6,592 nt of DNA from an uncultured bacterium (GCA_946886185.1 CAMPIC010000165.1:1-6592); one strand, 5' to 3'. Shown: positions 1 to 6,241, counted from the first letter of the stretch. The notes: generated by a model not told the origin, from the sequence alone. Made by a program: numbers and translations.

Positions 1-909
1 GAGGACAGCCGTGGAGAACGTCCGCAGCTGGAGAGTTCCGACCGGCGACCCGAGGCCGCACCGCGCGAGCCCTGGCGGGAACGTGCGGAGCGTCCGCCTC
101 GAGCCGAGACCCCGGCGCCCCGGCATCGAGAGTCGGATCGCGAGCCTCGGCCGCCGCGCGTCCATCGCGAGGGAGCCGTGGCGACGTACGACGCCGCTCT
201 GGAGAAGGAGATCTCGACGTTCGTCGGAGGCCTGCTCCAACGGATGGGGTTCCCCGCAACGGTATCGTCGCGGTTCGATGAAGGCGCCTATTGTATAACG
301 GTGGAGGCCGCCGGCGACAAGGATGGTGTGCTGATCGGCCGCAAAGGCGAGACGCTGGATGCGCTGCAGCATGTTGCGTACAAGATGTCCGGGCGGGGAC
401 GCGACGACGCGTCGACTGTTCGGATCGATATCGCTGGTTATCTGGAGCGTCGCGAGATGGAGTTGGCGCAGGAAGCGGTCGAGATCGCGAAGGAAGTCGC
501 GCTGACAAAACGTCCGCGGCAAACCGAGCCGATGCGAGCCGCTGAGCGCCGCATCGTCCACCGCGCCATTTCCGAGATCGAGGGAGTCACCACTCGCGCG
601 ATCGGCACCGGTTTGGTGAAACGGATCTCGATCGAGATGGAAGGAAGCGAGGCGGTCCCCGACTCCTCACAGGACGCTCCGCGTCCTCGGGCCCCGCGGA
701 GAGAGCCGTCTTCGCAGCGGGAAGCTCCCTCGCGGGAAGCTCCCTCGCGGGAGAGCTCTCGCCCCGCCGCCCCGTCGCACGAAGTCCTGGATTTCGTGTC
801 CCAGCCGAGCTCCGAACGCGCTGGTTCAGCCGGTTCGGAGACGGAGAAGGCGCCCGCGTCGGAGTGGGGCCGTAAGCCCCGACCCGCGCGTCCTGGCAGA
901 CGCCGCTGA
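1..909 (+). CDS. jag: Jag/KhpB RNA-binding protein (KH + R3H domains), 5' end outside window
   Basis: Jag (KhpB, SpoIIIJ-associated protein) is a cytoplasmic RNA-binding protein, usually encoded beside yidC and linked in Firmicutes to cell division and elongation. The visible part has 302 codons. Residues 1-59 are a low-complexity Arg/Glu/Pro-rich stretch, as expected of the linker after the usual Jag_N domain, which would lie upstream. The KH domain (about 95-145) carries the GxxG loop as GRKG at 113-116. The R3H domain (about 170-215) carries its RxxxH signature as R183 and H187. A Pro/Ser/Arg/Glu-rich tail of some 85 residues follows. No in-frame stop occurs back to base 1, so I treat the gene as cut by the window. 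A GTG at 178 behind GAGGGAG is the alternative start; its spacing is only 2-4 nt, and the upstream frame has coding-like composition. Family certain, start uncertain. Confidence 0.85.
   Translation, partial: EDSRGERPQLESSDRRPEAAPREPWRERAERPPRAETPAPRHRESDREPRPPRVHREGAVATYDAALEKEISTFVGGLLQRMGFPATVSSRFDEGAYCITVEAAGDKDGVLIGRKGETLDALQHVAYKMSGRGRDDASTVRIDIAGYLERREMELAQEAVEIAKEVALTKRPRQTEPMRAAERRIVHRAISEIEGVTTRAIGTGLVKRISIEMEGSEAVPDSSQDAPRPRAPRREPSSQREAPSREAPSRESSRPAAPSHEVLDFVSQPSSERAGSAGSETEKAPASEWGRKPRPARPGRRR
721..750 (+). repeat. Two perfect 15-bp tandem repeats within the jag tail
   Basis: The unit GAAGCTCCCTCGCGG occurs at 721-735 and 736-750, and a partial third copy follows. It keeps the reading frame and encodes REAPS-type repeats in the disordered C-terminal tail of Jag. 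The array is probably length-variable between relatives (inference). Confidence 0.85.
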
Positions 910-916
910 CCCGTGT

Positions 917-959
917 GCCGAGAGCCTGTCCGGTGAATTTGCCGGTTCTGGTTCTCGGC
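917..959 (+). terminator. Strong hairpin after jag, candidate terminator without U-tract
   Basis: The arms GCCGAGAGCC (917-926) and GGTTCTCGGC (950-959) form a 10-bp stem with one G-T pair. It is topped by an inner CCGG/CCGG stem (930-933 with 942-945) and an 8-nt loop. The hairpin begins 8 nt after the jag stop. No T-run follows, so it could be a weak or Rho-assisted terminator or an mRNA 3'-end stabiliser. The rest of 960-1199 shows nothing I can support, including no convincing promoter for rsmG. Confidence 0.5.
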
Positions 960-1199
960 GCCGAGCTGATCTCCTCGCCCGGGTGTCTGCATGATCGTGG
1001 GCTGAGCGCGTGCGGGGCCGCGACGACTGCTCCCGCTTCGCCGGTGGCTCGGCCGTAACATGGTTGAAATCAAGGACCCATCGACACTCACCGATATGAC
1101 ATCGTGGAAAGACGACCCCCGCGGATGGATGCCAAGATGCCTCGATCCAGAAGAATGAGCCCACGCCCCGATGCAATGAGGATCTCACGCCCGGATGGG

Positions 1200-1895
1200 A
1201 TGGTCGCCGTGGATGACGACACCCTTTCGCGCGACCTGACGGCGCTGCAAACAGCGGTGGAGCCGTTCGGAATCCCCTTCGATGATGCCGTCTTCGACCG
1301 CCTCGCGACGTTTGGCCGGGAGCTCGTGAGCTGGAACGAGCGGCACAATCTTCTGTCTCGAATGGATGTCCAGAACGTCATCACGAAGCACGTGGCCGCT
1401 TCGCTCGGAGTTTTCCTTCTTGCCGACCCAATCCCCGGCCAGCGTTGGATCGATGTCGGCTCGGGGGCGGGCTTTCCGGGGATGGTGCTGAAGCTGGTTC
1501 GGCCCGATATCGACATCACCCTCCTCGACTCGTCGAAGAAGCGTTGTGAATTTCTGGATCATATTGTTAGAACGATTGATCTGAAACAGGTCCAGGTTTT
1601 GCCGATGCGGGCGGAGACCCTACTCTCGCATCGCGGTGGCCGTAAGGGATTCGATGTCCTGACCAGTCGGGCTGTGGCATCTCTCGAAGACTCGATGCGC
1701 AACTTCGGAGGCCTGCTCGGACCCGGCGGTCGCTTCATCACATTCAAAGGGCCCAACTGGATGGCCGAGGTCGAAAACGCGATCTCCAAGGGAGCGTTTC
1801 GATCGTCAGGATTGAGCATGGAATCCGTCGCCAGGGTGCCGTGGACACAGTCGCACCTTTTGATGCTTCGGGCCGACGTCCCGATTCCGCGCTGA
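1200..1895 (+). CDS. rsmG: 16S rRNA (guanine527-N7)-methyltransferase RsmG (GidB)
   Basis: RsmG transfers a methyl group from S-adenosylmethionine to N7 of G527 (E. coli numbering) in the 530 loop of 16S rRNA. In several bacteria its loss gives low-level streptomycin resistance. From the chosen ATG the protein has 231 residues, close to the usual 205-240. Visible marks are the N-terminal helix with LVSWNERHNLLS (42-53), SAM-binding motif I as WIDVGSGAGFPG (83-94), the acidic motif II LLDSSKKR (108-115), SRAVASL (156-162) and a following GPGGRFITFKG segment. The start is not decided by the sequence: in-frame GTG 1104 and ATGs at 1155 and 1176 are also open, none with a clear Shine-Dalgarno. 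Family similarity begins only after 1200, and codon use upstream looks less coding-like. MnmE and MnmG genes, often adjacent, are not here. Confidence 0.93.
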   Translation: MVAVDDDTLSRDLTALQTAVEPFGIPFDDAVFDRLATFGRELVSWNERHNLLSRMDVQNVITKHVAASLGVFLLADPIPGQRWIDVGSGAGFPGMVLKLVRPDIDITLLDSSKKRCEFLDHIVRTIDLKQVQVLPMRAETLLSHRGGRKGFDVLTSRAVASLEDSMRNFGGLLGPGGRFITFKGPNWMAEVENAISKGAFRSSGLSMESVARVPWTQSHLLMLRADVPIPR

Positions 1896-3166
1896 CGCCG
1901 CATATCGCGTTGCCGGTGCTCGGGTTCGCCCGTGGCGTCGAAATCCGGACGCTGCCGCCGCTCGCGCGGTCGACCCTCTCTCGCTCATCGCCGCTGCTCA
2001 TTCCCCGGAACGGAGTGTCTGCCTTCCAACTATCCTCTTTCCGCAGCTCGCGGACTTGCATTGATGACCTCGAGTTTCGTCCATGATTTGGGCCTTTCAC
2101 CCCCGGTCCGTGGCCCAGCCGTCCCCATCGTTTGTACAGATGCTTGGGTGGGGTGCTGACCCCTCTTCCTCCGGTTCTGCACTTGGGTGGGTCACGGACT
2201 TTGTGACCTACGCGACCCCACTGTTGCGCCTCTGACGATGCGTTCCCGCCGGCGGGGCGAAGAACCTGTCCCAGTGGCTTCCCTCCGTGTCGCAGGGGGA
2301 CGGGGAGTCCTGTTCGATTGGATCGGCCGTGGCGCGCGAGAACGATCGAATGTCGCGCCAGCGGTCCGGCGTCCTGTCACATCCTTCTTTGGGTCCGGCA
2401 GGTAGGGTCTGGATTCGCCGGCTCCCTAAGGTCGAGGCACTCAGGCAGGAGCGTTTAGTCCGCGCCGAATGCCGAACTCCACCGTGGGCGGATGTCCGGC
2501 ACTGAGTTCCCTGTCTCTGCACAGGTTCTGGCCAGAGCACGCACCTGTTGATAATTCGTCCACCGCGCACACATTTCTGAATGCTGGGTCCTGGGCAAGC
2601 CATCATCTGGGACCTATCGTTGTTCGCGTGACGCGGGTCGAGCCAAGTCCGCTCTTGCATAGGGGAGACCCCCTCATCCGCTGAGGCTTCTGGCGTCACC
2701 TCGGTGAACCCATTGGGACGGCTGTCTCCCGGACTTTTTAGAGCAGGCGAGTGCAACCCTCGCGAAAGGACATTTCCGCTGCATGGATATCGGTGATCAG
2801 CTTGGAGCGAACTCATCCGTGCGGGATTTTCCTTTCGGACGAGCTAGCTGTGCTTCGCGCACGCGAGTTCCAGCTTGGCGGGAACAGCACCACTTCGGCA
2901 CGGGATGCCGTACCTTCGTGGATTCTTGGTTCGACCGGATACCGCAGTTGATTTGGGTATGTCTTAACCGCTTGGATCCGTGGGGTTTCCGTTGCACTCG
3001 CCGCGGTGCCAAGGCACGACACGGCAGAAACATTCGCCTCTCTCAAAAAAAAATGGATCTTGGCTCGGATCGATCGGGAGCATCCTCGAATAGCGCAACT
3101 TGTTGGGCTAGTGCCGATTGCATCGTACCGCGCTCCTGATGCATGGCTCACTTCTCCCACCCGGGA
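1896..3166. other. 1.27-kb gene-poor region between rsmG and parS
   Basis: I find no credible gene on either strand. The open frames here (the longest 202 codons, minus strand, 2208-2816) show no recognisable motif and Arg/Ser/Pro-rich composition typical of chance frames in GC-rich DNA. Short hairpins are scattered through it: a UUCG tetraloop on a 4-bp stem (1921-1932), palindrome CCCGCCGGCGGG (2245-2256), AGGGG/CCCCT (2661-2674) overlapping CCTCA/TGAGG (2672-2686), GTTCC/GGAAC (2867-2885) and CGGCA/TGCCG (2896-2910). A run of nine A lies at 3045-3053. No perfect TTATCCACA DnaA box is present; TGTTGATAA at 2546-2554 is one base off. No tRNA or other known RNA is recognisable. The position next to parS and rsmG makes an origin-proximal spacer plausible, but oriC is not shown. 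Confidence 0.6.
2143..2208 (+). repeat. Repeated CTTGGGTGGG motif, each copy leading into a hairpin
   Basis: CTTGGGTGGG occurs at 2143-2152 and again at 2182-2191. In each copy the terminal G bases form the 5' arm of a hairpin. The first is GGGG (2150-2153), loop TGCTGA, CCCC (2160-2163), followed by a pyrimidine-rich stretch. The second is GGTCAC (2190-2195), loop of 7, GTGACC (2203-2208). They could act as a late terminator region for rsmG or be part of a small structured RNA. Function unknown. Confidence 0.45.
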
Positions 3167-3182
3167 TGTTTCACGTGAAACA
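3167..3182. promoter_or_regulatory. parS: parS centromere site (ParB-binding palindrome)
   Basis: TGTTTCACGTGAAACA is identical to the consensus chromosomal parS and perfectly palindromic. The symmetry extends one base on each side (3166-3183). ParB binds this site specifically, loads as a CTP-dependent sliding clamp and spreads over neighbouring DNA. The complex is moved by ParA and in many bacteria recruits SMC. The site lies 110 bp before the parA start. It is the only consensus copy I see in the window. Confidence 0.97.
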
Positions 3183-3187
3183 TACGA

Positions 3188-3216
3188 TTGACCCAACACA
3201 GCACGACGCTTACGTT
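3188..3216 (+). promoter_or_regulatory. Candidate sigma-70-type promoter of the parAB genes
   Basis: TTGACC (3188-3193) is a 5/6 match to the -35 consensus. After a 17-bp spacer, TACGTT (3211-3216) keeps the TA...T positions of the -10. Transcription would start near 3223, about 70 nt before parA. The -35 begins 5 bp after parS, so ParB at parS could occlude this promoter (inference). The -10 is only fair. Confidence 0.45.
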
Positions 3217-3280
3217 GCGCCGGACGAATCAGCGGCAAGTCAGATGACGCAGGGAAGCAACGCTAGCAGCCGCTTCGTTC

Positions 3281-3286
3281 AAGGAG
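3281..3286 (+). promoter_or_regulatory. Ribosome binding site of parA
   Basis: AAGGAG sits 6 nt before the ATG at 3293. This decides in favour of the long form of ParA with its N-terminal extension. Confidence 0.85.
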
Positions 3287-3292
3287 CACTCA

Positions 3293-4186
3293 ATGTCCGA
3301 ATTTGCAACGACTTATCGCACTGATGCAAATGCCACACTCGACCATCCGGGCGCGCGGGACGGGGATGTCGGAAACGCGACACTGTCCGGGTCTGACACC
3401 TCACAAGGTCCGAAGGCCATTTGTCGCCCCAGGAGGATTGCGATCGCGAACCAGAAGGGCGGAGTAGGGAAGACCACCACCGCGGTCAACCTCAGTGCGG
3501 CGCTCGCGCGCCAGGGGCGCAGAACCCTCCTGATCGATGTGGATCCACAGGCGAACGCTTCCTCTGGGGTCGGCATGCCCAAAGGCAGTCCCGGGCTTTC
3601 GAGCTACGACCTGTTCACGGGAGCAGAGCTCGACGAGGTGATTCGTGCGACGGAAATCCCCAATCTCGATTTGATCGCCTCCTCGCCCTCCCTGGCCGGC
3701 GCCGAGGTTGAGCTGGTGGATGCCCCCGGACGGGAGTCCATTCTTCGGACTCAGCTTGAGCGCGCGCAGCAAAGATACGAGTACGTATTCATCGACTGCC
3801 CGCCTTCTCTCGGACTGCTCACGCTGAATGCCCTCGTGGCTGCCGACTCGGTGCTCATTCCCCTGCAGTGCGAGTACTACGCTCTCGAGGGGCTCAGTCA
3901 CCTGCTCGACACGCTTACCCGCGTCCAGCAAGGACTCAACCCCAAGCTGGTAGTAGAAGGCGTCCTCCTGACCATGTTCGACAGCCGATTGAATCTGTCG
4001 ACGCAGGTCGCCGAGGAAGCGAGGCGCCACTTCGGACAGCGGGTTTACGAAACGATGATTCCGCGAAATGTACGCCTCGGCGAGGCCCCCAGCTTCGGGC
4101 AGCCGATCACGGAGTACGATCCCCATTGCGTGGGAGCAACGAGCTATATCCATCTTGCGAAGGAGATTGTGTCGAATGTCCGCTAG
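3293..4186 (+). CDS. parA: Chromosome partitioning ATPase ParA (Soj)
   Basis: ParA is a deviant-Walker ATPase. ATP-bound dimers coat the nucleoid, and ParB stimulates hydrolysis, which drives parS-bound origin DNA along the ParA gradient. The product has 297 residues. The deviant Walker A is KGGVGKTT at 55-62, with signature K55 and catalytic K60. Walker A' is LLIDVDPQ (79-86) with D82 and D84, and Walker B is FIDCPPS (166-172) with D168. The C-terminal part has the usual FDSRLNLSTQV and IPRNVRLGEAPSFGQPI segments, including Arg residues expected in nonspecific DNA binding. About 46 residues rich in Asp, Gly, Thr and Ser precede the first strand (RRIAIANQ), longer than in Soj-type proteins. 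A strong Shine-Dalgarno supports this start. The 3' end overlaps parB by 11 bp, indicating co-translation. Confidence 0.97.
   Translation: MSEFATTYRTDANATLDHPGARDGDVGNATLSGSDTSQGPKAICRPRRIAIANQKGGVGKTTTAVNLSAALARQGRRTLLIDVDPQANASSGVGMPKGSPGLSSYDLFTGAELDEVIRATEIPNLDLIASSPSLAGAEVELVDAPGRESILRTQLERAQQRYEYVFIDCPPSLGLLTLNALVAADSVLIPLQCEYYALEGLSHLLDTLTRVQQGLNPKLVVEGVLLTMFDSRLNLSTQVAEEARRHFGQRVYETMIPRNVRLGEAPSFGQPITEYDPHCVGATSYIHLAKEIVSNVR
4160..4165 (+). promoter_or_regulatory. Ribosome binding site of parB inside the parA end
   Basis: AAGGAG lies 10 nt before the parB ATG at 4176, within the last codons of parA. Together with the family-typical N-terminus it decides for this start and against the open frame that runs further upstream from 4068. 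Confidence 0.75.
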
Positions 4187-5072
4187 GAGAGCCCTGGGTC
4201 GTGGACTGGACGCTTTGATTCCAACGGGGACAACCGACGTGGCCCTCGAATTTTCGGGTGAGATGATCCGCCTCGTGCCGGTCGACAAGATCATCCCAAA
4301 TCCTCGCCAGCCGCGTAAGAGCATGTCAGACGAGGGACTTAGAGACCTCTCCGACTCGATTCGGGAACGCGGGATCCTCGAGCCACTGCTGGTCCGAGCG
4401 AATTTGGACGGCACGTACGAGCTCATTGCCGGCGAGCGACGCCTTCGGGCCGCGCAGAAGGCGGGATTGCAGGAAGTTCCGGTCCTGGAGAAAGAGATCG
4501 GGGATCAGGCCAGTCTCGAGATCGCGCTCATCGAGAACATCCAGCGCGAGGACCTGAACGCGGTCGACGAAGCTCGCGCGTATCAGAGGTTGGTCGACGA
4601 GTTCGGAAGGACGCACGCGGAAATTTCCGTGGCGGTCGGGAAGAATCGAACCACCATCACGAATCTCCTGCGCCTCCTCCAACTGCCGGACGCAGTGCTG
4701 GACCATGTCGCCGCCGGAACGCTCTCGCCAGGCCATGCCCGGGCGCTGCTGAAGGTGGACAGTCCAGAGAAGCAAATTGCCCTGGCGGAGCGAATCGTCC
4801 AGGAAGGATGGAGTGTCCGGGAAGTCGAGCGAGCCACCACTCCGGAGGAACCGAGCGAACCGAAAGCGACCGCAAGCCACGAGACGGTGAAATCGCCCGC
4901 TTCGCCTCCGCGAGATCCCCAGGTGGTTCGAGTCGAGGATGCGTTACGCGCTGCGTTGGGAACGGAAGTCCGGCTCCATCACTCGTCCAATGGCGGGCGC
5001 ATCGAGATCCGGTACTTCAGCAGCGAGGAGCTCGAGAGGATACTCGAGGTCCTCAACATCGAAGTCCACTGA
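4176..5072 (+). CDS. parB: Chromosome partitioning protein ParB (Spo0J), parS-binding CTPase
   Basis: ParB binds parS, uses CTP to close into a DNA-sliding clamp, and stimulates ParA. The product has 298 residues, a normal length. Residues 4-15 (RRALGRGLDALI) are the conserved Arg-rich segment that contacts ParA. The N-terminal CTP-binding domain spans about 33-125 with GERRLRA (86-92) and ENIQR (120-124), both intact, so CTPase activity is expected. The helix-turn-helix that reads parS lies near 146-168 (THAEISVAVGKNRTTITNLLRLL). A Pro/Ser/Glu-rich linker (about 227-250) leads to the C-terminal dimerisation domain ending ...LERILEVLNIEVH. A perfect parS about 1 kb upstream fits the family. 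The same frame stays open after the TGA into the next gene. Confidence 0.97.
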   Translation: MSARRALGRGLDALIPTGTTDVALEFSGEMIRLVPVDKIIPNPRQPRKSMSDEGLRDLSDSIRERGILEPLLVRANLDGTYELIAGERRLRAAQKAGLQEVPVLEKEIGDQASLEIALIENIQREDLNAVDEARAYQRLVDEFGRTHAEISVAVGKNRTTITNLLRLLQLPDAVLDHVAAGTLSPGHARALLKVDSPEKQIALAERIVQEGWSVREVERATTPEEPSEPKATASHETVKSPASPPRDPQVVRVEDALRAALGTEVRLHHSSNGGRIEIRYFSSEELERILEVLNIEVH

Positions 5073-5090
5073 CGGCGCAGGCGGACGATC

Positions 5091-5495
5091 GTGGGCGAGA
5101 GGCGAGTCTCCATCATCATCGTGCCTCCCGGCGGCGCGCGTACGGTTCAATGTTCCATATCGGTGGTTCGGATCAAGCTTCTGGCCGTCGTCGCGGGACT
5201 GACGACGCTGGCTATGCTCGGAACCAGCGCCGTGGGCGTGAGCCTGTGGGACTGCGCGACCCGGGGTCGAGCTCTGGAGATCGAGAACGACTCGCTGCGC
5301 GTCGCAATTGCCAGAATGAGCGATCTGGATCAACGGTTGTCGGATTTGGAGCGGGCCGGCGGCCAGATCAGAGACCTCCTGGTTGTCGATCAGGACGGGA
5401 GCTTTCTTGGCGATCGCACGCCGACGACTCGCCCGAGGGTGGAGATCCAAGGGGACGACGGGGAGATCGGCTACGCCGAAGTGAATGGGCAGTAA
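5091..5495 (+). CDS. Small one-pass membrane coiled-coil protein, like M23 peptidase N-terminus without catalytic domain
   Basis: The product has 134 residues. An N-terminal cytoplasmic segment with RRVSIIIVPPGG (4-15) and basic residues is followed by a hydrophobic membrane helix at about 28-53. A leucine-rich predicted coiled coil spans about 57-98 (LEIENDSLRVAIARM, LDQRLSDLE, IRDLL), and an acidic, likely disordered end follows. From memory this architecture matches the N-terminal part of bactofilin-linked M23 (LytM-type) endopeptidases. The HxxxD and HxH zinc ligands of that domain are absent, and the TAA at 5493 leaves only 70 bp before the next gene. It may be a truncated or domain-lost derivative acting as a membrane adaptor (inference). 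The start is GTG 18 nt after parB with a weak AGG upstream; the only internal Met (42) lies in the membrane helix. Real gene likely; function unknown. Confidence 0.75.
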   Translation: MGERRVSIIIVPPGGARTVQCSISVVRIKLLAVVAGLTTLAMLGTSAVGVSLWDCATRGRALEIENDSLRVAIARMSDLDQRLSDLERAGGQIRDLLVVDQDGSFLGDRTPTTRPRVEIQGDDGEIGYAEVNGQ

Positions 5496-5552
5496 GGTGT
5501 TCGGAAGGTGGTACGGAACGGGAACGTCCGGATCTAGGGAAACAGAGGACGC

Positions 5553-5560
5553 AGGGAGGA
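5553..5560 (+). promoter_or_regulatory. Ribosome binding site of the bactofilin gene
   Basis: AGGGAGGA lies 5 nt before the ATG at 5566. It rules out the upstream open frame from 5485 as the start. A second ATG at 5572 would be 11 nt away and is less likely. Confidence 0.85.
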
Positions 5561-5565
5561 ACGAG

Positions 5566-6027
5566 ATGGCCATGTTCGGAAAGTCAAGCGACGCGCCCCC
5601 GCGCGTGAGCAGCGGCGGAGATCACCACTCGCAGTCAATTCTGCAGGAAGGCGTGGTGATCCGCGGAGATCTGGAAGCGAAGGGGGACGTTCGACTGGAC
5701 GGACACCTGGAAGGCAAGATCGTCGTGACCGAGCGCCTTACCATCGGCACTACCGGGAATTTGGTGGCCGAGGTCGAGGCGAACGAAGTGATCGTGATGG
5801 GAAAATTCGAGGGGAGCATCCGCGCGCGCACTCGCCTGGAGCTCAAGAAGGGAGCGCGCGTCATCGGAGAGATCGTCACGAACAGTCTGATCATCGAGGA
5901 GGGTGTGTACTTCGAGGGCACTTCAAAGATGAGCGATAACCGGGAACGTGCGCGCGAAGGCGAAATCCTTCCCATCGACAAGAAGACCGCCGCCGTCCCG
6001 AAGGATCTGTCCAAAGTGATGCCCTGA
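5566..6027 (+). CDS. Bactofilin, polymer-forming cytoskeletal protein
   Basis: Bactofilins form nucleotide-independent filaments of stacked right-handed beta-helices, usually at the inner membrane, and serve as scaffolds in cell shape, stalk formation and chromosome anchoring. The product has 153 residues, typical of the family. A short N-terminus MAMFGKS resembles the hydrophobic membrane-targeting start of other bactofilins. A flexible segment (8-23) precedes the bactofilin core at about 24-120, built of short repeated strands: ILQEGVVIRGDL, VRLDGHLEGKI, LTIGTTGNLVAEV, VIVMGKFEGSI, LELKKGARVIGEI, LIIEEGVYFEG. A charged C-terminal tail has PKDLSKVMP at the end. It is the last gene of the parAB set, 70 bp after the membrane protein, and a strong hairpin follows. 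In Myxococcus xanthus, bactofilins BacNOP with PadC hold ParABS at subpolar sites; a similar link here is inference. Confidence 0.95.
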   Translation: MAMFGKSSDAPPRVSSGGDHHSQSILQEGVVIRGDLEAKGDVRLDGHLEGKIVVTERLTIGTTGNLVAEVEANEVIVMGKFEGSIRARTRLELKKGARVIGEIVTNSLIIEEGVYFEGTSKMSDNRERAREGEILPIDKKTAAVPKDLSKVMP

Positions 6028-6043
6028 CCTCGGTAGACATGTC

Positions 6044-6088
6044 GAGCCCACTTTCGAGACCGGTGCGAGGTCGCTCGAAAGTGGGCTC
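6044..6088. terminator. Perfect 15-bp inverted repeat after the bactofilin gene
   Basis: GAGCCCACTTTCGAG (6044-6058) and its exact reverse complement CTCGAAAGTGGGCTC (6074-6088) flank a 15-nt centre. Three further pairs (ACC 6059-6061 with GGT 6069-6071) can form across a 2-nt bulge. It starts 17 nt after the stop, where a terminator is expected. No T-run follows on the plus strand and no A-run precedes it, so termination would be of the U-less type or Rho-aided. A symmetric protein-binding site is the alternative. Confidence 0.65.
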
Positions 6089-6241
6089 ACGATCTCCACT
6101 CCGCCTGCGTCCCCAAGAGGGATGCGCCGCCCAGCCTAGACCGTCAGACCCCAACCCACCGCAGATCCCGGTTGAACCCCGACGCACCGTTCCCAAGGCG
6201 CACAGCAGGATGGCCCGCAGGCCGCGACGTGGCTGGTTTCG

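Noticed and set aside
1064..1098. TTGAAA with GATATG as a promoter for rsmG
   Set aside because: The spacing of 23 bp is too long and the -10 is poor.
2546..2554. DnaA-box-like TGTTGATAA
   Set aside because: One mismatch to TGTGGATAA; about one such 8-of-9 match is expected by chance in a window this size. A second one, TGTGGTTAA at 6536-6544, is equally uninformative.
2208..2816. 202-codon open frame on the minus strand
   Set aside because: No recognisable motif, composition typical of chance frames in GC-rich DNA, and it runs through hairpins. Nothing supports it as a gene.
2926..2945. GGTTCGA-type sequence resembling a tRNA T-loop
   Set aside because: The flanking bases cannot form the 5-bp T-stem and no acceptor or anticodon arm is found around it. 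A similar TTCGATT near 2314 fails the same way.
3045..3080. Minus-strand terminator using the A9 run as a T-tract
   Set aside because: The sequence that would precede the T-tract on the minus strand forms only a 4-bp GATC/GATC stem, too weak for a terminator, and no minus-strand gene exists to end there.
4068..4175. Extended parB start upstream inside parA
   Set aside because: The family N-terminus (MSARRALGRGLDALI) starts at 4176 and has its own Shine-Dalgarno; the upstream frame is simply open in the shadow of parA.
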